Virus record (IMG/VR): IMGVR_UViG_3300043426_000449
Location: 1-41,615 of that record
DNA from: a virus
DNA length: 41,615 nt
Direction: 5' to 3' (one strand)
The notes beneath the pieces are model-generated. The model searched no databases, was not told where the DNA came from, and saw only the letters and a list, made by a program, of their open reading frames with translations. Positions 8,301 through 15,765 of this stretch are shown one piece after another. How positions within the stretch are numbered: position 1 is the stretch's first letter; every line of letters begins with the position of its first letter. A program made the position numbers and the translations under genes.

Positions 8301-10797
8301 CGCCAAAGTCCATCACAGGCGATTGTCCGACTAGCTCATATTGCAGGTCATTACCAATAGACTGCACTTGTTGTGTTAAGGCGGCACGATTACGATCACG
8401 ATACTGATTATCCGCTTGCTCAATTGTAGGATTTAAACGTGCTGCATCTAGTACTTCATAGTCTACCGCGTGCCACTGACCATCCTCTGAGCGTATCTTG
8501 CTAGATTGCCCTATAATTCTTTCGCCTTGATAGGTGTCTTGTGGCGTTGTTTCTGCGGTTTGAACGGGAGCCGATTCTAGCGCATCAGGATTAGGGGTAT
8601 CTTGCGGTATTGCTTCACTAGAGATCGTGGATTCTGGCGCGTTTTGTGCGTTCGCATTTTGTTCTGTATTAGTTAAATCATCACTAGCAGGTAGTGATTC
8701 AGGTACTAAATCATCAAACAAGCCATCATTAGGAGTACTTTGCTCAATCTCAGCTTGATAACTATCCCATTCATTAGTAGCCGCCTCTACTTCAGAGTCA
8801 AATTCACTATCTAAATTAGAGTCGTCAAAATCATCAGACAATGCCACAGGCTCAGCATCAGACAAAGCACTGGCTAAATCATCTCCTAGCAATGGATTGT
8901 TAAAATCACCCTGCATAATGACAGGCTCAGGCGTACGTACTGGAACAGGGTTAGTCAGCGTACTATTAGCTGATTGCACAGGGGCTACACTACCTTGATT
9001 TGTGCTAATCGGATTTGGAGCAATAGACGAGCTGGTACTTGCACTATTGACCATAGCCCCTAAGCTCTGCCGATAAGCTGTATTTGAGTCCACCCCTTTA
9101 GCAACCAAAGCGGCGTACTGTTCTCGCGCATTTTGTAACCCTGTGCCAAACCGCTCAGCACTAATAGAGGCAGCATTCCCCCCTTTACCCTCATGATAGC
9201 TTCTACCCGTTTCGGGATTGGCTACGCTTGCAAATTCCATTGACCCCGCTTTTACAGCCGCACGAATATCACTAGACTTACCCGTAATATAGTCGCGTAA
9301 ATCAGGACGTTTATCCTTAGCAATATAATCAGCAAAAATACGCTCTTGCAGCTCAGGCGTTACCTTTTCATCTAAAGATATTCCCAGCTTTTGTACACTT
9401 TCTGCAAAAGTAGTTGGGGTGGCTTGATATTTTCCCGCAGCAAAAATACGATTAGGATTGCCTTTAGGTAGTGATTGCCGAGCCATTAACTCGCCTACAG
9501 TCATCTGACTAAAATCAATTTTATCTCGACTATCCCCAGCAATACCCTTGTTATAAGAATTATAATCCCCCTCACCAGAGGCAATAATCCCCGACAGGCT
9601 ATCGGTAGTATCGGGTGCAGGTGCAGTCACATCTTTCTTAGACGTTAGCTTATCCTTTACCATACTTCCCACAGAGCCAACACTTTGCATCCCACCCGAC
9701 ATAATGGCAGTTTGCAACGCATGTTGTCGCCATGCGTCAGGTATACCGAGTTCTTCTTTGGTTAAATTAGCGCTTCTTTCAGCGTGATTTTGCCCCAGCG
9801 CCGTCATAGTTTCAGTGACTTGTTCTGACCCCATGCCCCCTAAAAATCCTTTAATGCCTTTACCCACCCCCCGCAACATAATCAAATTACTAACGGCTTC
9901 GGGTATGGCTTCCCATGCCCCGTATTCATTAGCGGCGGCATTGTACTGATCAACAGTTTGTGTCCACTCTTCTTGAGTCAAAGGCTTACCAGTCTCCACT
10001 GCTTTAGCTTTTAACTGCTCAAGTACTCTATCTAAAAACTCATCTTTTGACGCACGAAACGAGACAGTACCTGATGCCCCCATTCCCGCAACCGCACCGA
10101 CGGCAGGGCTAGCGAGCATACTGGCAGGCACACCCACGCCTAAACCAGCCCCCATATTAGTCAGACTATAGCCCAATGATTTACCAATACCCTGTAAACT
10201 GGCATAGTTGGGATCAACCTCTATTAATTCCCCCTTCTCATTTTTCTTGGGTTGTATAGTAGTGGATTGGATGAGCTGATCTAACCAAGTATTTTCAACA
10301 CTATCATCTCCCCCTCTTATCGAGCGCAGCACCGTATTGGCAGCAGAGGGCAAAATATCAGGTGATTGATCCAGCACTACGCCTGCACCTTCGATTAAAG
10401 AGGGTACAGAAGCACGACCTTCAGGATTTAAAATAGGGCGATGTCCTCCTGCATTTTCGTAAACTTGGTCAAGAGGAATCTTTTTATCGTTGGCAATACT
10501 TCTAGCTACAACCTCATTCATCGCCTTTTCGCGATTGCCACCAAAGAAACCCAACACTTGATCAGTTAAGCTAGGCTCCCAAGGCTTAGCAATAGCTACT
10601 CCTTTCGGTAATGGTTTATCTTCAAAAGAGGCAGGCATCGCGCCTGCCCCACCGCTAGGAGGAACTAAATCATCAAATAAACCATCAGAGGGAGGAGGTT
10701 CAACTAATTCAAATTGACTCCAATCAACATTATTAGCTGCTGGTTTAGCAGGAGGAGGTTCAACTAATTCAAATTGACTCCAATCAACAGTTGCCAT
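2302..10797 (-). CDS. Giant polyvalent internal virion protein (lysozyme-like, ddrB-ParB-like, two zincins, LPD38-like)
   Basis: A 2831-residue protein, probably packaged and ejected with the DNA. Rough layout: tandem VDWSQFELVEPPP motifs at 5-40; a lysozyme-like domain at about 405-575 opening with GEGDYNSYNKG, for crossing peptidoglycan; a ddrB-like ParB-superfamily domain at about 755-960 with AGNGRMSGIQEAY; a metallopeptidase-type HEAGEH near 1295; a second zincin motif HEVQHAIQ near 1617; a long helical region; and an LPD38-like segment with hydrophobic stretches at about 2280-2300 and 2530-2580. This domain mixture is known from the polyvalent proteins of phages and conjugative elements. 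The motif GLFDDLVP occurs near 41 and again near 690. I place the start at the ATG at 10797, preceded by AGGTGG, rather than the GTG nine bases earlier. It follows the three other internal-protein genes. Three domains could act on host protein or DNA after entry; that is inference. Confidence 0.8.
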   Translation of the reverse strand: MATVDWSQFELVEPPPAKPAANNVDWSQFELVEPPPSDGLFDDLVPPSGGAGAMPASFEDKPLPKGVAIAKPWEPSLTDQVLGFFGGNREKAMNEVVARSIANDKKIPLDQVYENAGGHRPILNPEGRASVPSLIEGAGVVLDQSPDILPSAANTVLRSIRGGDDSVENTWLDQLIQSTTIQPKKNEKGELIEVDPNYASLQGIGKSLGYSLTNMGAGLGVGVPASMLASPAVGAVAGMGASGTVSFRASKDEFLDRVLEQLKAKAVETGKPLTQEEWTQTVDQYNAAANEYGAWEAIPEAVSNLIMLRGVGKGIKGFLGGMGSEQVTETMTALGQNHAERSANLTKEELGIPDAWRQHALQTAIMSGGMQSVGSVGSMVKDKLTSKKDVTAPAPDTTDSLSGIIASGEGDYNSYNKGIAGDSRDKIDFSQMTVGELMARQSLPKGNPNRIFAAGKYQATPTTFAESVQKLGISLDEKVTPELQERIFADYIAKDKRPDLRDYITGKSSDIRAAVKAGSMEFASVANPETGRSYHEGKGGNAASISAERFGTGLQNAREQYAALVAKGVDSNTAYRQSLGAMVNSASTSSSIAPNPISTNQGSVAPVQSANSTLTNPVPVRTPEPVIMQGDFNNPLLGDDLASALSDAEPVALSDDFDDSNLDSEFDSEVEAATNEWDSYQAEIEQSTPNDGLFDDLVPESLPASDDLTNTEQNANAQNAPESTISSEAIPQDTPNPDALESAPVQTAETTPQDTYQGERIIGQSSKIRSEDGQWHAVDYEVLDAARLNPTIEQADNQYRDRNRAALTQQVQSIGNDLQYELVGQSPVMDFGAPVLNQSGQIVAGNGRMSGIQEAYKTGKGAQYKAKLIEDAGRLGIDSARVQGMKYPVLVRRFKNAVNTRDMAVMSNEGGAARMSPLEQARVDAERVGSLHDLEFDDSGNITLPAARNLVRRILAKTPINQHNELMDAEGGISQAGLRRIQNAVLHLAYGDSPALQRLVERTDNTSRNVLNALNGAAPALAELRDNVKQGIAHPHLNIVPHLIDTVEIFTRLRSQNIDVQEWLNQLDAFNDTVEIFTRLRSQNIDVQEWLNQLDAFNDTPIEIKQLLNFLDQKARKPATLRDFLQRYAEGVKQAGNPKQAGLFGDNPPASSEVINNAIEQANTQETERNTSTSAESRRTGPNQDQGINPATTEQSSVAEGATASATSSVGGAQYSKAEALPQQDYNAVLPKIRNELINKLGASTFNKLVQSGRLVISDNAPPNVAGVYDNGVVTLYPQNIPVGQAWAVFVHEAGEHAALSTMLGNEYADLVKQFNQLLEKGNPDAIKAAERVPASTPAEHIDSERLAYLAQGVIAGGRLNPVGSRVIAAVRRFVQKVLKKLGIERAINPKDIAYLAERAAKSWASGKTASTLSSTKYTFAGERAKTADQAKDWFIGADDKARFEIDDSQFKLTPLFKLIAEGGHKSSTIKTVTYRPNEQNSYDVKLVPTDAKKTSDIIKIEGANIELLEELLPASLLESIKKHEGMPEPYSDDIDIEDGFYLKDVNQQFKGANVLPLDQAIIHPELFAAYPELKNILVMVDKDSTGSSASFNVLSSGEWLIRLGKYSQDSALIHEVQHAIQRLEGFATGGAANEFVDKYDDNKTEIAKLSDEIQDLMFSNSEYGDLRRKANRMFISIQDKYGTSRERNGKIQRGLNWDNVPSNEAKDYFGILDELKTYPEDKTYLDLFMRREHLQNNPTLVTAYQQYERLAGEVEARNVQARQKLNAQQRVNTPVEITEDVPRHLQTIRFNHGKQEFNVRDLSNPTKAKQLLKQGLASVERGIKKAWSHKNPSDLVLHTMTLQTIIDRNKKIFNKFAENPLTAIEHLNQGMQAVMQHWANRFEKSHDALMRLSAPERQGVMDMMLNATLNNVHPDQDYTPSLNMKWARGKKTQFENELRNLAADERKARHNQAYTPDERTRATKKAQTGLALLQKKMDFETKRFKAQPELVKQWQSLSTDQQAVYQDFKKQLNTLWEKQTESLEKHIADIVQENKLDANAAQAAMDTVKGLRLQYRKQLQLGPYFPLKRYGDYVVQVRSLGEYARYHFESEFEANEFADAIKKDEPKAKVLVSKKVELLNHPKDAPGIAGKLLSALNDVQGLTDDQKRTLNAFVLDQLPDLSARKAEMRRHFVAGASGDMERSFANAMLHGGHDLGRILFGHKIQRAMSHMAEQIKLQEDLVAGRYDDKPLVKDAAEQSILIDEADRVQAGRVLNVMRKQIDAMMSPNTNALAAFMSNAAFFMLLAGSPAAGLLNLMQIAQITYPALAARFGDVKANEELFKAAADVMKATKLGRTTDGKFDVRQGIFSTSSAQHLTSEERELLGTFELEGITSTTQANSLARTASGDGLANVGKFALKMSKAAAYLGFFFHNAEIFNRQVTQLAAYRLYQAVDKPTQQKLDRQGSNGIGAKDFARWITTRTHYNYGHANRALMIKGNAAKILLPMKNYSIMTTEFLLTRMKDVISQETDPEVKKLAAGELLRVMGTTALLAGAAGVGGAWMGTAALSTAVGYKFGGKAAGATALFLIAAMVLAPLMGDPDEPFDPEAMWTQFLREYLGDFGERAVNRGIVNATTDIDLSSRIGINSLLYREASIHNDQGGDWVNQLAEQLLGANYSLAKSMADGADLMSQGEIQKGMEKWLPKFLRDISKTQRYATDGLTGRKGEELLGADEFNAWELANQAMGFAPDDVTQVYDERSVIETAKVQLERRRNGLVNRYKRAVLDGKGDLKEIQSEINRWNGKNPYLSISPEDLKRTLKTTEKNRANKAEHSGVLISKKYQQQLEALGYK
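7499..7665 (-). repeat. Exact 81-bp in-frame tandem duplication
   Basis: Bases 7499-7579 are repeated without change at 7580-7660, and identity continues for six bases into a third copy. The result is a 27-residue duplication (DTVEIFTRLRSQNIDVQEWL plus seven residues) within the ddrB-like part of the giant virion protein. Perfect identity, including third positions, means a recent event. Confidence 0.95.
10691..10789 (-). repeat. 39-bp direct repeat encoding tandem VDWSQFELVEPP motifs
   Basis: Bases 10691-10729 and 10751-10789 are identical, with a 60-bp period in frame. They encode two copies of VDWSQFELVEPPP at the very N-terminus of the giant protein, separated by a short Pro/Ala linker. 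A repeated short motif at the exposed end of a virion protein may be a docking or packaging tag; that function is inference. Confidence 0.93.
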
Positions 10798-10798
10798 A

Positions 10799-11992
10799 CT
10801 AACCACCTACTGCCACAGGTTGACCATTAACAACCCGATATTGCCGCCCATCTTTGCCGCGTATCAATGCGCCATCTGGAAAAGGAGCACCGCTGGAAGG
10901 TGCAGCCCCACCAGCACTTAGAAGCGTATTAAGCTGATCTTGCAAACTCATACGCTGTTGTAACAAGCGCTGTTTTTCAGTACCAGCTTCATAATTACCC
11001 CGACCCCATATCAGCGGCTTATTGGGTTCTTCTTGAGATAATTGACTATCTAAATCCTGTATTTGCGCTAATACATTAGCCACCACAGGATTTTCTAATA
11101 ATTTTGATTGATCGGCTTGACGTAACTTTTCTGCTTGAGCTTTATTTCTATCAACAATAGATTGTTGTACGGCTGGAGTGCTTGCAGCCAATTGATGATT
11201 ACGGGTAGCCAGCCCCATTTGATTAGCGGTTTGAGCCGCTTTTAATTGTTGTTCTAAGGGCATTAATGCCTGCACTTCACCGGCACGAGCATTATTCAAC
11301 CCAGCCGCAGCATCATATTGACGACCTTGTGCCATACGTGCGAAGGCTTGTGCTAACATCGCCTCCTGCTTAGGAGCAATTAAGCTATTTACTTCACCGG
11401 CACGAGCATTATTCAACCCAGCCGCAGCATCATATTGACGACCTTGTGCCATACGTGCGAAGGCTTGTGCTAACATCGCCTCCTGTTTAGGTTTAATTAA
11501 ACTATTTACATCCCTAGCTCTAGCCTCATCAAACAAAGCCTTAGCTACTTCCACTCGTTCCCGCTCATTCAATAGCCCACGTTCAGTCTCAGCTTTGGAT
11601 CGATAATAATCGCCTTGCAAACTTTGATTAGCAGCTTCAGCTCCTTTGAGCTTCAGAAAGGCTTGAGCAATACCATTCCCTATATCTACTTCACCCGTAT
11701 TTTTATTAAAGACCGCACCCTGATTAGTCACATCAAATGAAGTACGACCATGCCCACCATACAAACTATTAACATTAGCCGCTTGCCAATTACCCGCTAG
11801 ACCCGCAGTAATAGCATCGGCAATAGATTTATACTGTTGCTCATCCAATGCAGCCTTAGCCTTACGTTCACGAATCTGAGTACCCACCAACTGACCTTGA
11901 GCATAATCCTTTTGCCCCATGCCACCGCCAAACATCTGACCCAGTAAAGTACCAAGACCTTGTGCCGTTTGAGCACCTACTGTAAAGCTCAT
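10799..11992 (-). CDS. Internal virion-type protein with tandem repeats
   Basis: A 397-residue protein, Ala/Gln/Leu-rich and largely helical, with no family I recognise. A 39-residue unit built around KQEAMLAQAFARMAQGRQYD is present twice in tandem and a degenerate third part precedes it (the DVNSLIKP segment). The C-terminus is Gly/Pro-rich and ends in a short strand-forming tail (GALIRGKDGRQYRVVNGQPV). The ATG at 11992 has GGAGG five bases upstream. Its stop lies one base before the next ATG, so the giant protein is translationally coupled. Position after the gp10-like gene and before the polyvalent protein matches the ejection-protein genes of short-tailed phages; role inferred from position and composition. 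Confidence 0.65.
   Translation of the reverse strand: MSFTVGAQTAQGLGTLLGQMFGGGMGQKDYAQGQLVGTQIRERKAKAALDEQQYKSIADAITAGLAGNWQAANVNSLYGGHGRTSFDVTNQGAVFNKNTGEVDIGNGIAQAFLKLKGAEAANQSLQGDYYRSKAETERGLLNERERVEVAKALFDEARARDVNSLIKPKQEAMLAQAFARMAQGRQYDAAAGLNNARAGEVNSLIAPKQEAMLAQAFARMAQGRQYDAAAGLNNARAGEVQALMPLEQQLKAAQTANQMGLATRNHQLAASTPAVQQSIVDRNKAQAEKLRQADQSKLLENPVVANVLAQIQDLDSQLSQEEPNKPLIWGRGNYEAGTEKQRLLQQRMSLQDQLNTLLSAGGAAPSSGAPFPDGALIRGKDGRQYRVVNGQPVAVGG
11274..11507 (-). repeat. 117-bp in-frame tandem repeat
   Basis: Two units, 11274-11390 and 11391-11507, nearly identical over about their first 96 bases and diverged at the end. They encode the 39-residue repeat in the internal virion protein. The divergence at one edge suggests an older event than the exact 81-bp duplication in the neighbouring gene. 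Confidence 0.9.
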
Positions 11993-12004
11993 ATCAACCT
12001 CCGA

Positions 12005-12625
12005 CTACCATTGAAAGCCACCCGCCCCACCCACACCAGACATACCCTTACCCAAACTAGACATACCGTAGCTAGATAAAGCACCCCCCGCCATCGAGAG
12101 CCAGGGATTCACCTTCCCTGCTTGCTGGGCTTTCTGTTGATCTATGAGCATCTGCATTTGTGCATCTTGCCCAATGAGCAACCCTTTATTCTCAGCCGCC
12201 GCCAATCCCTTAGCCTCATTCCTAAATAGATCAGCATGAGCCGTACTACGTCCTAACAATCCCGCTAATTTATACGCGCGATTCTGACTATCCGCCGTAG
12301 CCGTAGCTCGCGCCAGATCATAATCTTGTCCGGTACTACCTTCCGTAGCCTTAGCCAATTGCGCATGTTCCGGTTGAGCTTGTATCAGCTTAATCAAATT
12401 ATCAGTGGCAGATTGTTGTGCTTCCTCGTACTTTTGCGTGCGATCTTCAGGTTTATATTGCTGAATAGCATCCATTAGCGTCTGATTCTGTTCGCGTTTC
12501 GCGCTAAACTGATTCTGACGCATTTGGTTAATAGCGTTTTGTTGCTGTTGAGCTGCACGCTGTTGAGCATAGTTATTAACAGCAGCACCCGCCGCCACTG
12601 CCAAAAGGGGAGCTAAGAAGTACAT
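12005..12625 (-). CDS. Small internal virion-type protein
   Basis: A 206-residue protein that I cannot assign to a named family. The N-terminus is hydrophobic (FLAPLLAVAAGAAVNNYA) and could be a membrane-interacting helix. It is followed by Gln-rich helices (AAQQQQNAINQMRQNQ) and a Gly/Ser/Met-rich tail (GGALSSYGMSSLGKGMSGVG) ending in Trp. This architecture is typical of small phage ejection proteins that assemble inside the portal and enter the envelope. The stop of this gene is 12 bases before the next ATG, and the gene starts 2 bases after the stop of its upstream neighbour. Role is inferred from composition and gene order. Confidence 0.6.
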   Translation of the reverse strand: MYFLAPLLAVAAGAAVNNYAQQRAAQQQQNAINQMRQNQFSAKREQNQTLMDAIQQYKPEDRTQKYEEAQQSATDNLIKLIQAQPEHAQLAKATEGSTGQDYDLARATATADSQNRAYKLAGLLGRSTAHADLFRNEAKGLAAAENKGLLIGQDAQMQMLIDQQKAQQAGKVNPWLSMAGGALSSYGMSSLGKGMSGVGGAGGFQW

Positions 12626-12627
12626 GA

Positions 12628-13260
12628 TTATCGCCCTTGATAGGTTTTACGAGTAGATACACCTGTAGGCAAATTACTAGGAGTCGTTTGACCCATACCT
12701 GTATTAACCCCCTGATTATAACGGCTCAGCGCATAGGTATCGGCAAACTGTTGGAATAACCCACCTAAGGTCTGATCACTACCTGCATTTTGTCGTGCTT
12801 GATTCGCAGCACTCAATTGTGCTTGAGCACTGGCAGCATTAAAGGCTTGCGGGTCAACTGATACCTGTTTAATGAGGTTATTACGTAAATCTTCATCGGT
12901 CTGCATCCACTCAGCCTTGAGACGCTCGCCCCGTTGTCCCGCACGTAGCAGCCCTTCATTGTAGGTATTCAGTAAAGCTTTATTGCGATCAACTTCTTGC
13001 GACCCGCCCGCTAAACTTTGCCGCGCTAAAGCAAAGCGATTCATGCGTTCCGTATCAGCACGATTTTCATCCAAATACAATTTGTCCAAATTAAACGCAT
13101 TAGCCGCTGCTTGATCATATAGAGCATTGCGCGATGTACCACCTGCATCAAAGATATTATTGATTTCTGTTATACGTGCAGCCACCTCGGCCTTACGTTG
13201 TTCTTCAGCTCTACGTAAGTCTTCAACGCCGCCGTCACCACCATCTTTACCACCACCCAT
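12628..13260 (-). CDS. Internal virion-type structural protein
   Basis: A 210-residue protein of unknown family. It starts with a Gly/Asp-rich stretch (MGGGKDGGDGG) and continues with charged helices (EDLRRAEEQRKAEVAARITE, QEVDRNKALLNTYNEGLLRA), likely coiled coil, then an Ala/Gln-rich part. No signal peptide or membrane segment is seen. Its ATG overlaps the stop of the GNAT gene by one base (TAATG), so translation is coupled. It sits with two other helical proteins between the tail/connector genes and the polyvalent protein, which suggests a virion part used in DNA ejection; this is positional inference only. Confidence 0.6.
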   Translation of the reverse strand: MGGGKDGGDGGVEDLRRAEEQRKAEVAARITEINNIFDAGGTSRNALYDQAAANAFNLDKLYLDENRADTERMNRFALARQSLAGGSQEVDRNKALLNTYNEGLLRAGQRGERLKAEWMQTDEDLRNNLIKQVSVDPQAFNAASAQAQLSAANQARQNAGSDQTLGGLFQQFADTYALSRYNQGVNTGMGQTTPSNLPTGVSTRKTYQGR

Positions 13261-13730
13261 TATTCCAACTCCATAACGTTGACCATGCCAATCACATCAA
13301 ATCCTAGACGCTGATAAAACTGAGCAGTACGCCCCGGATTGATACCGGAAATAGAGCTTAAAAACACTGCACGCGCATCGTGTGCTTTAGCCCAACCAGC
13401 AAAGGCAGTGACTAACTTTTTAGCCCCCAACGCACCACGTCGATCTTGCCGTACTACCACCATCAAATCTTCAGCCACAATCGCATAACTAAACCAAGTC
13501 GTTTGTATTTTGCCAATCAAAACACCCACCACCTGCTCATTTTCAATTAAGGCAAACACACAAAAGTGATCACTTGCAACAAAATGCAAAATCGAATGCA
13601 GTGCTTTATCTTTATCCGGTGCATGACCATAGTTCAACGTAGTCTCTTGGGCGTAATGCCATAGCATCGTAAAAGCTTGATTAATGTAATCCTCATCATC
13701 TAAGGTTAATTCTTTGATAGTAGTACTCAT
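13260..13730 (-). CDS. GNAT-family N-acetyltransferase
   Basis: A 156-residue protein with the GNAT fold pattern. Motif A, the acetyl-CoA pyrophosphate loop, is RQDRRGALG at about residues 94-102 after the strand DLMVVV, followed by the helix AKKLVTAFAGWAKAHD. The motif B region FYQRLGF is near the C-terminus. GNAT genes of this size occur inside the structural operons of several short-tailed phages, and their substrate is not established. It overlaps its upstream neighbour by four bases (ATGA) and its downstream neighbour by one, so it is made with virion proteins. It could acetylate a virion or host protein; no target can be read from the sequence. Confidence 0.85.
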   Translation of the reverse strand: MSTTIKELTLDDEDYINQAFTMLWHYAQETTLNYGHAPDKDKALHSILHFVASDHFCVFALIENEQVVGVLIGKIQTTWFSYAIVAEDLMVVVRQDRRGALGAKKLVTAFAGWAKAHDARAVFLSSISGINPGRTAQFYQRLGFDVIGMVNVMELE

Positions 13731-15094
13731 CGTACCCCCGCCGTGTCGTAATAAAAGGTAATTAAATCGACTTGGAACGGCTGATCATGTTGCGCTCTAA
13801 AGCGTGGCGCGAATGCCGTGCCGTGTAGTTCAATCGGTAAAGTATCAAACGGACGACTCTCACCCGTTAAAAGCACAGATTCAATCTCATCCGTAATATG
13901 GGACTCATCAAAGCCAATGCTAAACGCACACTCACCCTTAATAACGACATCCATACCTAACAAACGCTTGAGCATCCCCGGTTGTTTGAGAGCCATGTAA
14001 CCCATCTCAGCCCGACACTCAAACACCACTCCATCATCCGTATAGCTATTAGTATCCAGCTTATAGAGCACGTTATTAGCCCGTAGATACGTAATACCGG
14101 ACATATCCACCGCAGCCTCAACCACATGAGGCAGCACCCAGCGCGACCATGCAGCAAGACTCGCAGACTTGGATAAGGAGTACACCAGTACTTCACGCCC
14201 AACAAATAACAGCAACTTACCCAGTGCTTGCGAATAATGCCCAAACACCCGTGCTCCAGCATTGCGGTTAAGTACTGGTGTCACCAGCAGATCAATAGCC
14301 GAGCCAATATCCATATCCGCTAAATTGCCCGTTGTAGCTTGTTGACTAAGCGAACGTACTCCACCATGACCTAAAAAGATCACATCACCGGATACAGAAG
14401 TAATGGAGTAGGGGTAATTCGTACCAATGCCGTGAGTCATATCAATGAGGGCATGTTGAGCAGGGTCAGGGTCAACCCGCCAAATCTGCACATTGACAGA
14501 AGTAAATACCGCCAAGAAACCGCGATACACCGCAAGAGCAACCACATATCCACCCCCATGATGCGACACCGGTAAAAAGCCAGCATCATCAGCAGTAGAC
14601 CAATCAGTCGGTTTATTGGTAGCACTAAAGCGCACGGTAGCGCCGTCATTAGAGGCAGCAAATACCTTACCCTGAAGGGTTACCACTTGTTTAGAGTGAG
14701 GACAATTAGCATCCACCACCTTATTAGCATCAAAGCCCATGCCCTCACTAAAATAGCAATGAGCTACTTTAGCCTGACCTTGATCAAGGTACTCCAATAC
14801 AGCGTACAGCTTACCCCCTACAATCAATGCACTGTGCAAGGCAACTAATCGACTCGCAGCCCCAAACACATCAGCACTTAATAAGGATTTAATCTCATTG
14901 CCCAACACAAACAGCCCCACACTATCAGCAGGTACTGGATTAAGACGATTCAGCCCCGGACGCTTAGCAATAGCAAAACCTGTTGTTATGTCACAGTTTA
15001 AGAGTTCCATCATGCGGTTAGCGTCCGTGACAGAATGCCCCTTACGCAGATCAATCCCTGCATCGAATCGGTCAAATGTGATACTACGCGGCAT
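13727..15094 (-). CDS. P22 gp10-like tail / DNA-stabilisation protein
   Basis: A 455-residue protein rich in beta strands. Regular blocks such as GKLYAVLEY, GKVFAASNDGATVRFSA, YRGFLAVFTSVNVQIWRVDP, GDVIFLGHGGVRSLS and LGKLLLFVGREVLVYSL read as propeller blades. The opening PRSITFDRFDAGIDLRKG resembles proteins that seal the packaged head in podoviruses (P22 gp10 type). I choose the ATG at 15094, just after the stop of the gp4-like gene, rather than a TTG at 15100. It sits directly after the gp4-like gene, as in P22-type gene order, which supports the call. Similarity is by pattern and context, not by alignment. Confidence 0.65.
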   Translation of the reverse strand: MPRSITFDRFDAGIDLRKGHSVTDANRMMELLNCDITTGFAIAKRPGLNRLNPVPADSVGLFVLGNEIKSLLSADVFGAASRLVALHSALIVGGKLYAVLEYLDQGQAKVAHCYFSEGMGFDANKVVDANCPHSKQVVTLQGKVFAASNDGATVRFSATNKPTDWSTADDAGFLPVSHHGGGYVVALAVYRGFLAVFTSVNVQIWRVDPDPAQHALIDMTHGIGTNYPYSITSVSGDVIFLGHGGVRSLSQQATTGNLADMDIGSAIDLLVTPVLNRNAGARVFGHYSQALGKLLLFVGREVLVYSLSKSASLAAWSRWVLPHVVEAAVDMSGITYLRANNVLYKLDTNSYTDDGVVFECRAEMGYMALKQPGMLKRLLGMDVVIKGECAFSIGFDESHITDEIESVLLTGESRPFDTLPIELHGTAFAPRFRAQHDQPFQVDLITFYYDTAGVR

Positions 15095-15096
15095 GA

Positions 15097-15765
15097 TCAA
15101 CCCCGTCGCACATAACGCACATCATCATTCACAGCACTAGCACGCAAGCGCTTAAGTACTCGTTCAAACAATTGCGCCACTTGCCCGACATCAGGTTGTT
15201 GGTAGTGCGCCTTAGCTTCAGCCAGCGCCAATAAAAACACTGGCTCATAGGGCAATAATAAAGAGTCACTATCATTCACCAGAGCGGGTAATCGCGTGCA
15301 ATAGTGAATACGTAAAGTACCCTTAGCAGCACTAGCATCCGCCACAGGCGATAGTAAGAACTGTTGATGAGTGATGGAGTAAAAACGAGGAGTGCCACCT
15401 TGTAGACCCAGTTGCCACGGAGTATCAGTGGGAACAGGAGCATTAGAGTCACAAGTACTAGCCCCCGATAACGAAAATAAATCCCGCGACTGTAAGGTAC
15501 TAACACCCTGCACCCCACAATATAAGAATTGATGAGGTTTATTAGGTTCAAAGTCTTCGGGCAAATTATAAAGTTCTTGCCCAATACCTACTGGCAAAGT
15601 GGTTATTTTATAAAATAAATGAGCAGGTAAATCTTGATAAAGCACGTATTGAGCCGTGCGAATAAAAGAATCTAAAATGGGTCGTTGACGTTGAGACACA
15701 TCACCTTGAGTCGTGAATCCCAACCGTGTAGCCAAGTCATAACGCAATGCGCCTAGTGTCGTCAT
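15097..15765 (-). CDS. P22 gp4-like head-completion / tail accessory protein
   Basis: A 222-residue protein that starts MTTLGALRYDLATRLGF, an N-terminus typical of podoviral connector adaptors, with helices (ILDSFIRTAQYVLYQDLP) that would form a ring under the portal. Family members join the portal to the tail after packaging. The ATG lies 29 bases inside the preceding peptidase gene, so the two are coupled. It is followed at once by the gp10-like gene. The C-terminal helix (VAQLFERVLKRLRAS) is basic. The call rests on the N-terminal pattern, length and gene order. Confidence 0.65.
   Translation of the reverse strand: MTTLGALRYDLATRLGFTTQGDVSQRQRPILDSFIRTAQYVLYQDLPAHLFYKITTLPVGIGQELYNLPEDFEPNKPHQFLYCGVQGVSTLQSRDLFSLSGASTCDSNAPVPTDTPWQLGLQGGTPRFYSITHQQFLLSPVADASAAKGTLRIHYCTRLPALVNDSDSLLLPYEPVFLLALAEAKAHYQQPDVGQVAQLFERVLKRLRASAVNDDVRYVRRG

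Noticed and set aside
2302-10797. Giant gene as a tape measure protein
   Set aside because: It follows connector and internal-virion genes, has lysozyme, ParB-like and zincin motifs, and there are no tail tube, chaperone or baseplate genes around it.
2302-10797. Giant gene as an N4-type virion RNA polymerase
   Set aside because: No polymerase motif is seen, and the domain set matches polyvalent proteins instead.
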